Source: Ga0077536 sp943370145 (GTDB taxonomy: Bacteria > Pseudomonadota > Gammaproteobacteria > Ga0077536). From it: a stretch of 61,945 nt of DNA. Under the pieces are notes generated by a model. That model worked only from the letters and a program-made list of their open reading frames with translations. It was not told the DNA's origin and did no database searches. Positions 53,775-61,945 of the stretch are shown here, piece by piece; within the stretch, counting starts at the first letter, position 1, and every line of letters starts with the position of its first letter. The DNA lies in assembly GCA_943370145.1 (NCBI GenBank), contig CALRPY020000025.1, positions 1-61,945 of the forward strand. The letters are read 5' to 3'. Made by a program: the position numbers and the translations under genes.

Positions 53775-55850
53775 ATGGCTTGGCGAATCGGGGTCGACAC
53801 CGGTGGCACGTTCACCGACGTGGTCGCAGTCAACGAGGCGACCGGAAAGCGCTACGTACGCAAGACATCCTCCACCCCGGATGACCCCTCGCGTGCGTTC
53901 ACGCAGGGCATCATCGAGCTGCTCGACGAGGTGGGGGTGGAAGCCGGCGATGTGAGCTTCATCAGCCACGGGACGACCGTCGCCACCAATGCGATCCTCG
54001 AATCCCGCTATGCGCGCCTCGGCCTCATCGTCACCCGCGGCTATCGCGAAATGCTCGAGGTCGGGCGCCAGACGGTGCCGGGTGACTTCGGTGACATCAC
54101 CTGGTGGTTGAAGCCACCGCGCGTGGTGCCGCTGGAACTCGTGCGCGAGGCCGGGGGACGCCTCGACTTCAGGGGCGAGGAACGCAGCCCGCTGGACGAG
54201 GACGCGGTGCGCGCCATTGCGCTCGAGTTCAAGTCCATGGGCATCAACGCGATTGCGGTGTCCTTCCTGCACTCCTACCGCAACCCCGCGCACGAGCGCC
54301 GCGCGCGCGAACTCATCCTCGAGGTGCATCCCGACTGCTTCGTGTCCGTGTCCTCGGACGTGATCCGTGAATACCGCGAGTACGAACGTACGCTCAGCAC
54401 CTGCCTCAACACCGGGCTCATGCCCCTGGTGACGAGCTACCTGAACAGCCTGCAGCAGCGCCTCGTCAGCGCCGAAGTCGATGCCCGGCTCTATGTGATG
54501 AAGTCCAGCGGCGGCATCATCCACGCCGCCGAGATGGCGCCCCAGCCGATCGCCGCGGTCCTGTCCGGCCCTGCCGCCGGCATCGTGACGGCCTGCTACT
54601 ACGGCAAGGCCGCGGGCTACCCGAACCTCATCACCATCGACATCGGCGGCACGTCGACGGATATCTGCCTCATCGATCAGGGCACGCCGCACATGCTCAC
54701 CGAAGGGCGTATCGACATCTACAACATCAAGGCGCCGATGATCGACATGCACACGGTGGGCGCCGGCGGTGGTTCCATCGCATGGCTGTCGGCGGGGCGA
54801 AGCCTGCGCGTGGGACCACAGAGCGCCGGTGCGCAGCCGGGCCCCGTCTGCTACAGCCGGGGCGGCACGGAGCCCGCGCTGACGGATGCGCACATCGTGC
54901 TCGGGCGCGTTTCACCCTACCTGCTCGGCGGGTCGATCAAGCTCGATGCGAGGGCCGCGCGACGCGCGATCCAGGAGCGTATTGCGGAGCCGCTCGGGAT
55001 CAGCGTCGAAGACGCGGCGATGGGCATCCTCGATCTCGCCACCAACAACATCGCGCAGGGCATCAACGTCGTGTCGGTGAAACGCGGCCGTGACCCGCGC
55101 GACTACGCCCTGATGGCCTTCGGCGGCGCGGGCGGCCTGAATGCATGCCTGGTCGCCGAGTCCCTGGGCATCCGCGTGATCGTGGCGCCGCCGTCACCTG
55201 GGGTGACCTCCGCCGAAGGCCTGCTCTCCACCAACGTGCGTTCCGATCGCGTCATCACCGACGTGCAGCGTGAAGACGCGCTGGACGTGGCGCGACTCCT
55301 CCGCGAATTCGACACCATTCGCGCCCAGGTGGTCGAAGACCTGGCCCGCGAAGGCTTCACCGGGACGGACACCGCGATCACGGGCTTTGCGGACATGCGC
55401 TACGCGGGACAGGCCTACGAAGTGCGGGTGCCCATGACCGTGCTGGATGCCGCGCTGTCGGAAGCGGCGGTGCGCAATGCGATCAAGGCCTTCCATCGCG
55501 CGCACGACGACCGCTTCGGCTACGAGTACGAGGGCCGGCATCCGGTGGAAATCGTCAATATCGGCGCGACGGGCTTCGGCCTCTTCCCGCCGCTCGTGAC
55601 CGCCCAGGAGCAGCGCACGGACTGCTCCTGGATCGGCGCGCGCAAGGACGTGCGTCGCGGGGTGTTCCGCGGCGTGGGCGAGGTCCAGTTGCCGATCTAC
55701 GAACGCTCGCTCGCGCCGATTGGCGTCGGCATCACCGGCCCCTGCATCATCGAGCAGTATGACGCGACCCTCGTGGTCGAACCCGGCTGGCGCGCGGTTC
55801 TCGACGAGGCCGGCCAGATCATCCTGACCCATCAGCACCAGGAGGCTTGA
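53775..55850 (+). CDS. Hydantoinase/oxoprolinase subunit A (HyuA-like)
   Basis: The 691-residue protein has the actin-like ATPase N-terminus (RIGVDTGGTFTDVVAVNE), SHGTTVATNAILE near residue 65, DIGGTSTDICLID near residue 295, and HTVGAGGGSIAWL near residue 325, all family hallmarks. Members pair with HyuB to act on N-methylhydantoin, 5-oxoproline or caprolactam, or to carboxylate acetone or acetophenone, using ATP. GAGGAGGT lies eight bases before the ATG. It is followed by hyuB after three bases, then by an amidase. Confidence 0.93.
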   Translation: MAWRIGVDTGGTFTDVVAVNEATGKRYVRKTSSTPDDPSRAFTQGIIELLDEVGVEAGDVSFISHGTTVATNAILESRYARLGLIVTRGYREMLEVGRQTVPGDFGDITWWLKPPRVVPLELVREAGGRLDFRGEERSPLDEDAVRAIALEFKSMGINAIAVSFLHSYRNPAHERRARELILEVHPDCFVSVSSDVIREYREYERTLSTCLNTGLMPLVTSYLNSLQQRLVSAEVDARLYVMKSSGGIIHAAEMAPQPIAAVLSGPAAGIVTACYYGKAAGYPNLITIDIGGTSTDICLIDQGTPHMLTEGRIDIYNIKAPMIDMHTVGAGGGSIAWLSAGRSLRVGPQSAGAQPGPVCYSRGGTEPALTDAHIVLGRVSPYLLGGSIKLDARAARRAIQERIAEPLGISVEDAAMGILDLATNNIAQGINVVSVKRGRDPRDYALMAFGGAGGLNACLVAESLGIRVIVAPPSPGVTSAEGLLSTNVRSDRVITDVQREDALDVARLLREFDTIRAQVVEDLAREGFTGTDTAITGFADMRYAGQAYEVRVPMTVLDAALSEAAVRNAIKAFHRAHDDRFGYEYEGRHPVEIVNIGATGFGLFPPLVTAQEQRTDCSWIGARKDVRRGVFRGVGEVQLPIYERSLAPIGVGITGPCIIEQYDATLVVEPGWRAVLDEAGQIILTHQHQEA

Positions 55851-55853
55851 ACC

Positions 55854-57866
55854 ATGGTTGAGAGCACGAGTGGCGCGCGCCTGGCGGCGGAGGCGATGAT
55901 CTTCGACGAGGCGCCGTACCTGACGGACGCCTATGCGCCCACGCGCAAGTCGACGTTCGAACGCGACGATGAACACTGGCCGCGCATCAAGGCGCTGAAG
56001 GAGACCATCGACAGCGTCACCCTCGACGTACTGGAATGGGCGCTGGAAGCCGCGATCGACGAAGGGGAGGCCGCCGTCGAGCGCACCGCGGTGTCGACCA
56101 TCGTGCGCGAGCAGCACGATTACCGCGCTTCGCTCAACACGGTCGACTGCAACAGCGTGACCCGCGTGTCCTGGGCCGCGACGGCCGACCCGATTCGCAA
56201 CTACTACGCGCTCGAAGACATCCACGAAGGGGATGTCTTTCTCTACAACGATATCCACGAGTCGAGCGGCACCATCGGCCACCTGCCGGATTTCTGCGTG
56301 GTGGTGCCCATTTTCTCGGACGGGCGCCTGATCGGTTTCTCGCAGCTCTTCGGCCACTGCAACGACGTCGGCGGCAAGGTGTCCGGCAGCTGGGCCCTGA
56401 CCGCGACGACCGTGTTCGAGGAAGGCATCCAGGTGCCGCCCATCAAGCTGTATGCGCGCGGCGTGCGCAACGAGGAGGTCTGGAAGGTCATCCTGCGCAA
56501 CAGCCGCTATCCGGACGACCTGCGCGGTGACATCGACGCCTTCGTCGGCGCCACGCGCATCATCCAGCGCCGCGTCGAGGAGCTCTGCCGGCGTTACGGC
56601 ACCGACGTCGTGGAAGCGGGCTTCTACCGGATCATGGATCGCTGCGAGGAGATCGTGCGCGAGGAAGCCCTGCCGCACATCCCGAACGGCGAATACATCG
56701 GGGAGGACTTCCTGGAAACAGACGGCATCGATCTGGAGCGGCCGGTGAAGCTGATGCTCACGGTGCGCAAGGATCCCGAGAAGATCATCGTCGACTTCGC
56801 CGGCACCGATCCACAGGTGCCCGGGCCCGTGAACTGGGTGATGGACGGCCGCCACTACTCCAAGTGGCTCGGCGGCTTCGTGAAGGCGCAGGTGCCGGGG
56901 ATGATCGTCAACGAGGGCATGACGCGGGTCTTCAAGGCCTACCTGCCGCCCCGCACCGTGCTGTCGGCGGAATATCCCGCGGCGGGCGCCGACCGCATGG
57001 ACTGCATGCTGCGCATGCTCGGCGCCTACATGGCCGCGATGGCCAAGGCCACCGGCGGGCAGATGGTCGGCGACTCCCAGTGCATCCAGCTCTACGGGTT
57101 CTACGGCAAGGACCAGGACGGCAAGGACTTCCTCTACCGTGAAATCTTCGGCGCCGGTTCGGGCGCGCGCCCGTTTGCCGATGGCACCGACACCGTCGAC
57201 CTCGTGCCGGACTCCAAGAATCTCCCGAGTGAATTCATCGAGCAGCGCTTCCCGGTCATCGTGCACCGCGTCGGCATGTTCCCGGATTCCGGCGGACCGG
57301 GCGCGTTCCGCGGCGGGCTCGGCTACCTGAAGGATGTCGAGATCCTCGTTGACGGTCACTTCCTGACGGTGTCCTATCGCACGATTTTCTCCTGCTTCGG
57401 CGTCAATGGCGGCATGGCCGGACGGTCCGGCGGGGCCCTGATCAACCCGGGCACGCCGGCGGAACAGCAGATTTTCTACAAGCGCGAGGCGATACCGGTG
57501 AAGGCGGGTGACATCGTCCGCATCCTGACGCCGGGCGGCGGCGGCTGGGGCGATCCGCTGGCGCGCGTGCCGGCTATGGTTCGGCTCGACGTGCATCGTG
57601 GCCTCGTGTCGATGGCCAGCGCGCGCGACGACTACGGCGTGGTGCTCGCGGAGGTCCCGGATCCCTCGCGGCGCTACGAGGTCGACGAGGCCGCCACCAC
57701 GGCGCTGCGCGCGCGCATGAAAGCGACCCGCCCACCGCTGAAGATGATCAACCGCGGACCGCACGCCGAGAAACTGATCCGCGAGGGCCGTATCACGGTC
57801 AGCGACTTCGACTATCCCGCGCAGTTCGACGAAGCCGCGTATCTCGCCGCCGCGGGCGCCGCGTGA
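55854..57866 (+). CDS. Hydantoinase/oxoprolinase subunit B (HyuB-like)
   Basis: The 670-residue subunit carries family blocks EGDVFLYNDIHESSGTIGHL near residue 122, SVVVP-type strand CVVVPIFSDGRLIGFSQLFGH, DVGGKVSGS, and the C-terminal GGGGWGDPLARVP. It begins three bases after hyuA, so the two should be made together. The absence of a third carboxylase subunit argues for a hydantoinase, oxoprolinase or lactamase rather than an acetone carboxylase, but does not exclude it. Substrate unassigned. Confidence 0.93.
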   Translation: MVESTSGARLAAEAMIFDEAPYLTDAYAPTRKSTFERDDEHWPRIKALKETIDSVTLDVLEWALEAAIDEGEAAVERTAVSTIVREQHDYRASLNTVDCNSVTRVSWAATADPIRNYYALEDIHEGDVFLYNDIHESSGTIGHLPDFCVVVPIFSDGRLIGFSQLFGHCNDVGGKVSGSWALTATTVFEEGIQVPPIKLYARGVRNEEVWKVILRNSRYPDDLRGDIDAFVGATRIIQRRVEELCRRYGTDVVEAGFYRIMDRCEEIVREEALPHIPNGEYIGEDFLETDGIDLERPVKLMLTVRKDPEKIIVDFAGTDPQVPGPVNWVMDGRHYSKWLGGFVKAQVPGMIVNEGMTRVFKAYLPPRTVLSAEYPAAGADRMDCMLRMLGAYMAAMAKATGGQMVGDSQCIQLYGFYGKDQDGKDFLYREIFGAGSGARPFADGTDTVDLVPDSKNLPSEFIEQRFPVIVHRVGMFPDSGGPGAFRGGLGYLKDVEILVDGHFLTVSYRTIFSCFGVNGGMAGRSGGALINPGTPAEQQIFYKREAIPVKAGDIVRILTPGGGGWGDPLARVPAMVRLDVHRGLVSMASARDDYGVVLAEVPDPSRRYEVDEAATTALRARMKATRPPLKMINRGPHAEKLIREGRITVSDFDYPAQFDEAAYLAAAGAA

Positions 57867-57951
57867 AGCAGGCCCCGGTGCGGGCGGAGGCCGGGAACGG
57901 CATTCACCGCCGGCGCCGGGGCGGCTCATGGTCACGACACAGGAGACTGGA

Positions 57952-59373
57952 ATGGAACAACTGATGCGCATGAGCGCGGTGGAGCAGGCCCGGCTGATCA
58001 GGACCGGTGAGGTATCCGCCGCCGAAATGGTCGAGGCATCGATCAACGCAATCGAGCGCCTGAACCCGCGCATCAACGCCGTGGTCCTGCCGCTGTACGA
58101 GCGCGCGCGCGCGAGCCTCGCGACGATCGATCCCGGCGCGCCGTTCGCGGGGGTGCCGCTGCTGCTGAAAGACTTTCTCGCCGAGTACGCCGGAACGCGC
58201 CTGACCGACGGTTCGCGCTTCCTGCTCGATTACGTTTCCACGCAGGACAGCGAACTGGTCGCGCGCTACCGGCGCGCGGGTTTCGTCATCGTCGGCAAGA
58301 CCAACACGCCGGAGTTCGCCTCCAAGCCGACGACCGAGCCGGAACTGTTCGGCAAGACCGGCAACCCCTGGAATCCCGCGTACTCGGCCGGCGGTTCATC
58401 GGGCGGTTCCGCTGCGGCCGTCGCCGCCGGCATGGCCGCGGTCGCGCACGCGAACGACGGCGGCGGCTCGATCCGCTGCCCGGCATCGTGGTGCGGTGTC
58501 GTCGGGCTCAAGCCCACGCGTGGCCGCAATCCGCTCGGGCCCGCATATGGCGACATGGGCGCAGGCCTCATCTGCGAGCACGTGGTGACACACACCGTGC
58601 TCGACAGCGCGGCGATTCTCGACTGCACCGCCGGCGCCGATGCGGGCGCGCCGTACTTCCCCGCGCCGCACGTACGACCCTTCGCCGACGAAGTCGGTAT
58701 CGACCCGGGCCGGCTGCGTATCGCGTACAGCACCGAGCCCGTGGCGAGTGCCCCGGTGCACGACGAGTGCAGGCGCGCGGCAATCGAGGCCGCGCGGCGC
58801 TGCGAGGCGCTGGGCCATCACGTGGAGGAAGCATCGCCGAGCGTGTCCGGTGAACATTTCACCGAGGTCTTCACGACGCTCTGGCTCGGCATGGTCGCGT
58901 GGGCCATCCGCGACTGGGCGCGGCGCACGGGGCGGGAACCGCGGGCCGAGGATTTCGAGGCGCACACCTGGAAGATGTTCACGCTGGACGGGGCGCGCCG
59001 GCCGTCCGATCTCTTCCTCGCCATCCAGGACATGCAGCGCATGGCGCGCGGGATCGCGCCCTTCTTCGATCGCTACGACGTCTGGCTCACGCCGACGACG
59101 ACGCAGCCGCCGCAGCCCAACGGCTGGTTCGATTTCGATCCCGACAACCCGCGACAGGCCACCCAGCGTATCGGCGACGTGCCGAAGTTCACCGCGATCG
59201 CCAACATGACCGGCCAGCCCGCAATCAGCCTGCCGCTGCACTGGACGCCGGACGGCCTGCCGGTCGGCGTGCAGCTGGTCGGCCGCTACGCGGACGAAGC
59301 GACGATCCTGCGCCTCGCCGCGCAGCTCGAGGCGGATGCGCCGTGGCGCCACCGCGTGCCGCAACTGGACTGA
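57952..59373 (+). CDS. Amidase-signature family hydrolase
   Basis: The 473-residue enzyme has the Ser-cis-Ser-Lys site: Lys in VPLLLKDFLAEYAGTRL near residue 72, and the serine cluster AGGSSGGSAAAVAAGMAAV near residue 147, with the GGSIRCPASWCGVVGLKPT block following. The ATG at 57952 has AGGAGA seven bases upstream and is preferred to 57928. It follows hyuB by 85 bases, and could open a carbamoyl or amide product of the HyuAB step. It is not obviously GatA, as no gatC or gatB is adjacent. Confidence 0.9.
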   Translation: MEQLMRMSAVEQARLIRTGEVSAAEMVEASINAIERLNPRINAVVLPLYERARASLATIDPGAPFAGVPLLLKDFLAEYAGTRLTDGSRFLLDYVSTQDSELVARYRRAGFVIVGKTNTPEFASKPTTEPELFGKTGNPWNPAYSAGGSSGGSAAAVAAGMAAVAHANDGGGSIRCPASWCGVVGLKPTRGRNPLGPAYGDMGAGLICEHVVTHTVLDSAAILDCTAGADAGAPYFPAPHVRPFADEVGIDPGRLRIAYSTEPVASAPVHDECRRAAIEAARRCEALGHHVEEASPSVSGEHFTEVFTTLWLGMVAWAIRDWARRTGREPRAEDFEAHTWKMFTLDGARRPSDLFLAIQDMQRMARGIAPFFDRYDVWLTPTTTQPPQPNGWFDFDPDNPRQATQRIGDVPKFTAIANMTGQPAISLPLHWTPDGLPVGVQLVGRYADEATILRLAAQLEADAPWRHRVPQLD

Positions 59374-59442
59374 GGGGGGCACGTCGAGCGCTCACCCCTG
59401 CACTGTACCGACCTTCGCGCAGGGACTCGCGACCGCGGAGAA

Positions 59443-59458
59443 TGTCACTTAAGTAACA
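59443..59458. promoter_or_regulatory. Candidate operator TGTCACTTAAGTAACA
   Basis: This 16-base near-perfect palindrome (one mismatched pair) lies in the 288-base gap between the amidase and the Baeyer-Villiger gene at 59662, about 200 bases before the start. It resembles TetR-type operators in form. No regulator gene is adjacent. The rest of the gap holds no other recognised element. Confidence 0.35.
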
Positions 59459-59661
59459 GAAATTGGCAGCATCCCCTCTCCTTTGCTGCAGGGCACAGTG
59501 AGTAGCCTCCAAGGCTGGAAGATTACTGGATCGACCGGCCAGGTCCGGGCCCGGGCGCTTCGGCCTCTCCTGCGGCGAAACGCCGGGAGCCGGCCGGCCC
59601 CGCCGCGGAACCTCGTTCGCCCGCTACCGTCGTCAGACGGCGTTGCCACAGGAGAGACTTC

Positions 59662-61521
59662 GTGAACAAACCCAGCCATTTCGTTGCCGATGGCAAGCTG
59701 CGCATCCCCACCGCCGAGGAACTCGGTTTCGACCCGGCCGAAATGCGCCGCAAGTACGACTACGAGCGTGACCGCCGGCTGCACGCCAATGGCGCCGCGC
59801 AGTACCAGAACATCGACGGCGACCTCGAGCGCTACATCGACGATCCGCACGTCACCGAGCGCATCGAACGCGCGCCCATCACCGAGGAAATCGAGATCGC
59901 GATCCTCGGCGCCGGCTTTGGTGGGATGCTGATGGCCGCGCGCCTGCATGAAGCCGGCATCAGGGACTTCCGGATCATCGAGCGCGCCGGCGACTTCGGC
60001 GGCACCTGGTACTGGAACCGCTACCCGGGTGCACAGTGCGACGTCGAGTCCTACATCTACCTGCCGCTGCTCGACGAGACCGGCTACATGCCGAAGGAGA
60101 AGTACTCCTTCCAGCCCGAAATCCACGCGCACGCGCAGCGCATCGGACATCACTTCGACCTCTACTCGCGTGCCCTTTTCCAGACGCAGACCCGCGAGAT
60201 GCGCTGGGACGAAGCCGACGCCCGCTGGACGCTGACGACCGACCGCGGTGACGTGATCCGGGCGCGCCACGTGGTGATTTCGAGTGGCTCGCTGAACCGT
60301 CCGAAGCTGCCGGGGATTCCGGGGCTGCGCGACTTCAAGGGGCACACCTTCCACACCAGTCGCTGGGACTACGCCTACACGGGCGGCTCGCCGACCGGCA
60401 ATCTCGACAAGCTCCGCGACAAGCGCGTGGGCATCATCGGCACGGGCGCGACGGCCATCCAGTCGATACCGCATCTCGGCGCGTCCGCGGGCCACCTGTA
60501 CGTGTTCCAGCGCACGCCCTCGTCGGTCGACGAGCGTCGCAATCGCCCGACCGATCCCGAGTGGTACAAGTCGCTGCAGCGCGGTTGGCAGCAGGATCGC
60601 AATGACAACTTCACCAAGCTGCTGGTCGGCGTGCCGGTCGAGGAAGACCTCGTCAATGATGGATGGACCGAACTCTTCAAGTCCCTCGGCGAACTGCTCG
60701 ATGGCACCGGTGTGGCCGACCTCACGTCGGAGGAATTGAAGCTGCTCGGTGAGATCCTGGACTACCAGCATGACAACCGCGTGCGTGGCCGCGTCGACGC
60801 CATCGTCAAGGACCCGAAAACCGCCGAGGCGCTGAAGCACTGGTATCGCCCGTGGTGCAAGCGACCGACCTTCAACGACGACTACCTGCCGACCTTCAAC
60901 CGGCCGAACGTGACCCTGGTAGACACGAACGGCAAGGGTGTCGACCGCCTCACCGAAAAGGGCGTGGTGGTCGACGGCGTCGAGTACGAGCTCGACTGTC
61001 TCATCTTCGCCACCGGCTTCGAGGTCAGTCGCGCGACGTACACGCACCAGGCCGCCATCGAAATCATCGGCCGTGACGGTGTGAGGCTCGGTGACTACTG
61101 GGCGCGCGGGATGCGCACGTATCACGGCCTGATGAGCCACGGTTTTCCGAACTGCTACCACATGGGCTTCACCCAGACCGGCTACACGCCGAACTTCACT
61201 TATCAGCTCGACAAGCAGGCGCAGCACCTCGCGGCGGTCTTCACCGACGTCAACGCGCGTGGCTACAAGGCGCTGGAGCCCACGCAGGAGGCGGAGGAGG
61301 CCTACCTCAGACTCGTGCTGGCGCCGACGGCGATGTCGGAATACCTCGCGAGCTGTACACCGGGCTACTACAACGCCGAGGGGGCGGGGGCCGACGGCTC
61401 CGGCGTGTCCGCCGCCGACGGCTTCCTGCAGGGCCATTACCCCGAAGGCGGTTTGAAGTTCTACGAGATGCTCGCGGAGTGGCGCGCGCGTGGCGATTAC
61501 GCCGGGCTCGTCGTGCGCTGA
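59662..61521 (+). CDS. Baeyer-Villiger monooxygenase with N-terminal extension
   Basis: The 619-residue flavoenzyme has an N-terminal extension of about 75 residues, then IAILGAGFGGMLMAARLHEAG (FAD), GGTWYWNRYPGAQCDVES, the fingerprint FKGHTFHTSRWDY near residue 230, and VGIIGTGATAIQSIP for NADPH near residue 257. Length and extension match the larger class that includes ketosteroid, cyclododecanone and 4-hydroxyacetophenone-type enzymes. The GTG start has AGGAGA upstream (GTG at 59662, with AACAAACCC). It is the last gene before the repeat-rich right end and follows the HyuAB-amidase genes on the same strand. Confidence 0.93.
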   Translation: MNKPSHFVADGKLRIPTAEELGFDPAEMRRKYDYERDRRLHANGAAQYQNIDGDLERYIDDPHVTERIERAPITEEIEIAILGAGFGGMLMAARLHEAGIRDFRIIERAGDFGGTWYWNRYPGAQCDVESYIYLPLLDETGYMPKEKYSFQPEIHAHAQRIGHHFDLYSRALFQTQTREMRWDEADARWTLTTDRGDVIRARHVVISSGSLNRPKLPGIPGLRDFKGHTFHTSRWDYAYTGGSPTGNLDKLRDKRVGIIGTGATAIQSIPHLGASAGHLYVFQRTPSSVDERRNRPTDPEWYKSLQRGWQQDRNDNFTKLLVGVPVEEDLVNDGWTELFKSLGELLDGTGVADLTSEELKLLGEILDYQHDNRVRGRVDAIVKDPKTAEALKHWYRPWCKRPTFNDDYLPTFNRPNVTLVDTNGKGVDRLTEKGVVVDGVEYELDCLIFATGFEVSRATYTHQAAIEIIGRDGVRLGDYWARGMRTYHGLMSHGFPNCYHMGFTQTGYTPNFTYQLDKQAQHLAAVFTDVNARGYKALEPTQEAEEAYLRLVLAPTAMSEYLASCTPGYYNAEGAGADGSGVSAADGFLQGHYPEGGLKFYEMLAEWRARGDYAGLVVR

Positions 61522-61568
61522 TGCCGGTGTCCGTGCGCGGCACTTGCACGACCGGTCGGCCTCTGTTC

Positions 61569-61690
61569 ACCTCTCCCGCACCGGGAGAGGTCGACGCCGA
61601 AGGCGGCGGGTGAGGGAGGCATGCGTCGGCGCGGCGCCACCCGGACGCGACCCTCACCCGCCCGCTGAACCCGGCTTCTCCCGGGGGCGC
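61569..61690. repeat. CTCTCCCG/GGGTGAGGG inverted intergenic element
   Basis: A 10-bp hairpin (arms 61569-61578 and 61582-61591) is followed by GGGTGAGGG (61608-61616), which faces CCCTCACCC (61651-61659). GGCTTCTCCCGG near 61674-61685 matches the first arm. Elements of this composition are common between genes in GC-rich proteobacteria. It follows the stop of the Baeyer-Villiger gene and could serve as its 3' structure. Confidence 0.7.
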
Positions 61691-61754
61691 TGTCTCCTGG
61701 ACCCATTTGGACGCGGGTACCGGGGGGCAGACCTTGACTGGCCACCGAGCAACT
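61691..61754. repeat. 64-nt direct repeat, copy 1
   Basis: This unit and the one at 61882-61945 are aligned without gaps and agree at about 56 of 64 positions. The central GGACGCGGGTACCGG and the 3' GGCCACCGAGCAACT are identical. The copies flank the 37-nt palindrome. Confidence 0.8.
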
Positions 61755-61799
61755 GTGTCCCGCGCTGCGTTCAGACGGCCTCTGCAGGGTCCAGAACCG

Positions 61800-61836
61800 A
61801 GAAAAGGTGTCAGATTTCAAATCTGACACCTTTTCT
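61800..61836. repeat. 37-nt perfect palindrome, copy 2
   Basis: This copy is identical over all 37 bases to that at 43071-43107, with two 18-base complementary arms around one base. It sits between the two 64-nt direct repeats. Confidence 0.9.
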
Positions 61837-61881
61837 TTCTGAGGCACGCGGGTGCGGGTCTTCGCCGCTCCCGTCGCGGGC

Positions 61882-61945
61882 TGTCTCTGGGTCACATTTG
61901 GACGCGGGTACCGGAGTGCAGACCTTGATGGGCCACCGAGCAACT
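61882..61945. repeat. 64-nt direct repeat, copy 2
   Basis: Second copy of the unit at 61691-61754, in the same orientation, starting 191 bases further on and reaching the window edge. More copies may follow outside. Confidence 0.8.

Larger units (their letters stand above)
61522..61945. other. Gene-free right end filled with repeats
   Basis: The last 424 bases contain no credible gene. They hold a CTCTCCCG-type inverted element, two 64-nt direct repeats and the second copy of the 37-nt palindrome, listed separately. The repeat region continues past the window edge, since the second direct repeat ends exactly at it. Confidence 0.8.

Noticed and set aside
54727..55093. Short arginine-rich frames inside hyuA
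   Set aside because: They are out-of-frame shadows without ribosome sites.
55194..58076. A 960-codon open frame antisense to hyuA and hyuB
   Set aside because: It is a reverse-frame shadow spanning two well-supported genes, with biased residues and no motif.
59449..61437. A 662-codon open frame antisense to the second Baeyer-Villiger gene
   Set aside because: The sense gene has complete FAD, NADPH and fingerprint motifs; the antisense product has none.

Overview
The window is GC-rich chromosomal DNA (most third codon positions are G or C), densely coding, with mostly short intergenic gaps. The housekeeping order tRNA-Leu, tig, clpP, clpX, lon, hupB, tRNA-Val, tRNA-Asp, ppiD, fabI, together with PpsR/PpsA, LpxH, AmpD and EgtD, points to a Gram-negative proteobacterium, most likely a gammaproteobacterium. 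I cannot resolve the genus by reading alone. No plasmid, phage, integrase, transposase or CRISPR signature was seen.

Layout. (1) 1-12.6 kb, core metabolism: a cut-off MmgE/PrpD gene, an apparently exported hydratase-like protein, ppsR with a membrane protein, ppsA, an unknown gene, a divergent one-carbon pair (MtdA/MtdB-like dehydrogenase and FchA-like cyclohydrolase), nadC, egtD, ampD, lpxH and ppiB. (2) 12.7-13.2 kb: tRNA genes Pro-Arg-His-Lys behind a good promoter. (3) 13.5-21 kb: a CRP-like/rhodanese/coiled-coil protein, a metallophosphoesterase, a CarS-like CDP-lipid synthase homologue next to a CDP-alcohol phosphatidyltransferase, glycogen phosphorylase, a SnoaL-like protein and a secreted glutaredoxin-like protein. 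(4) 21-30.6 kb: the protein-quality-control block (trigger factor, ClpXP, Lon, HU, PpiD), tRNAs and FabI. (5) 30.7-41 kb, transport: a Yej-like peptide ABC operon on the plus strand, then convergently a NitT/TauT-type ABC system whose permease and binding-protein genes flank a Rieske oxygenase. (6) 41.4-61.5 kb, an accessory catabolic region: MATE exporter, acyl-CoA dehydrogenase, DUF3047 protein, SDR, two Baeyer-Villiger monooxygenases, amino-acid permease with a divergent ornithine/lysine-type decarboxylase, methyltransferase, HtpX, a limonene-epoxide-hydrolase-like protein, HyuA/HyuB and an amidase.

The catabolic genes suggest handling of cyclic or terpenoid ketones and amides: Baeyer-Villiger enzymes make esters or lactones, the HyuA/HyuB pair, amidase and epoxide-hydrolase-like protein act on rings and amides, and the SDR and acyl-CoA dehydrogenase could feed products to beta-oxidation. 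This is inference; no substrate is proven by the sequence.

The most unusual non-coding structure is a family of composite inverted repeats at 42.8-43.4 kb and 46.35-46.6 kb. Each complete copy is built from four boxes, and each box is three 9-nt units of the type CACNGAGNN, arranged (+)(-)(+)(-) so that the element can fold into a long nested hairpin. The copies sit between convergent genes and bracket a three-gene block. A second repeat family (a 37-nt palindrome with two identical copies 18.7 kb apart), 64-bp direct repeats and a CTCTCCCG-type element fill the right end of the window.
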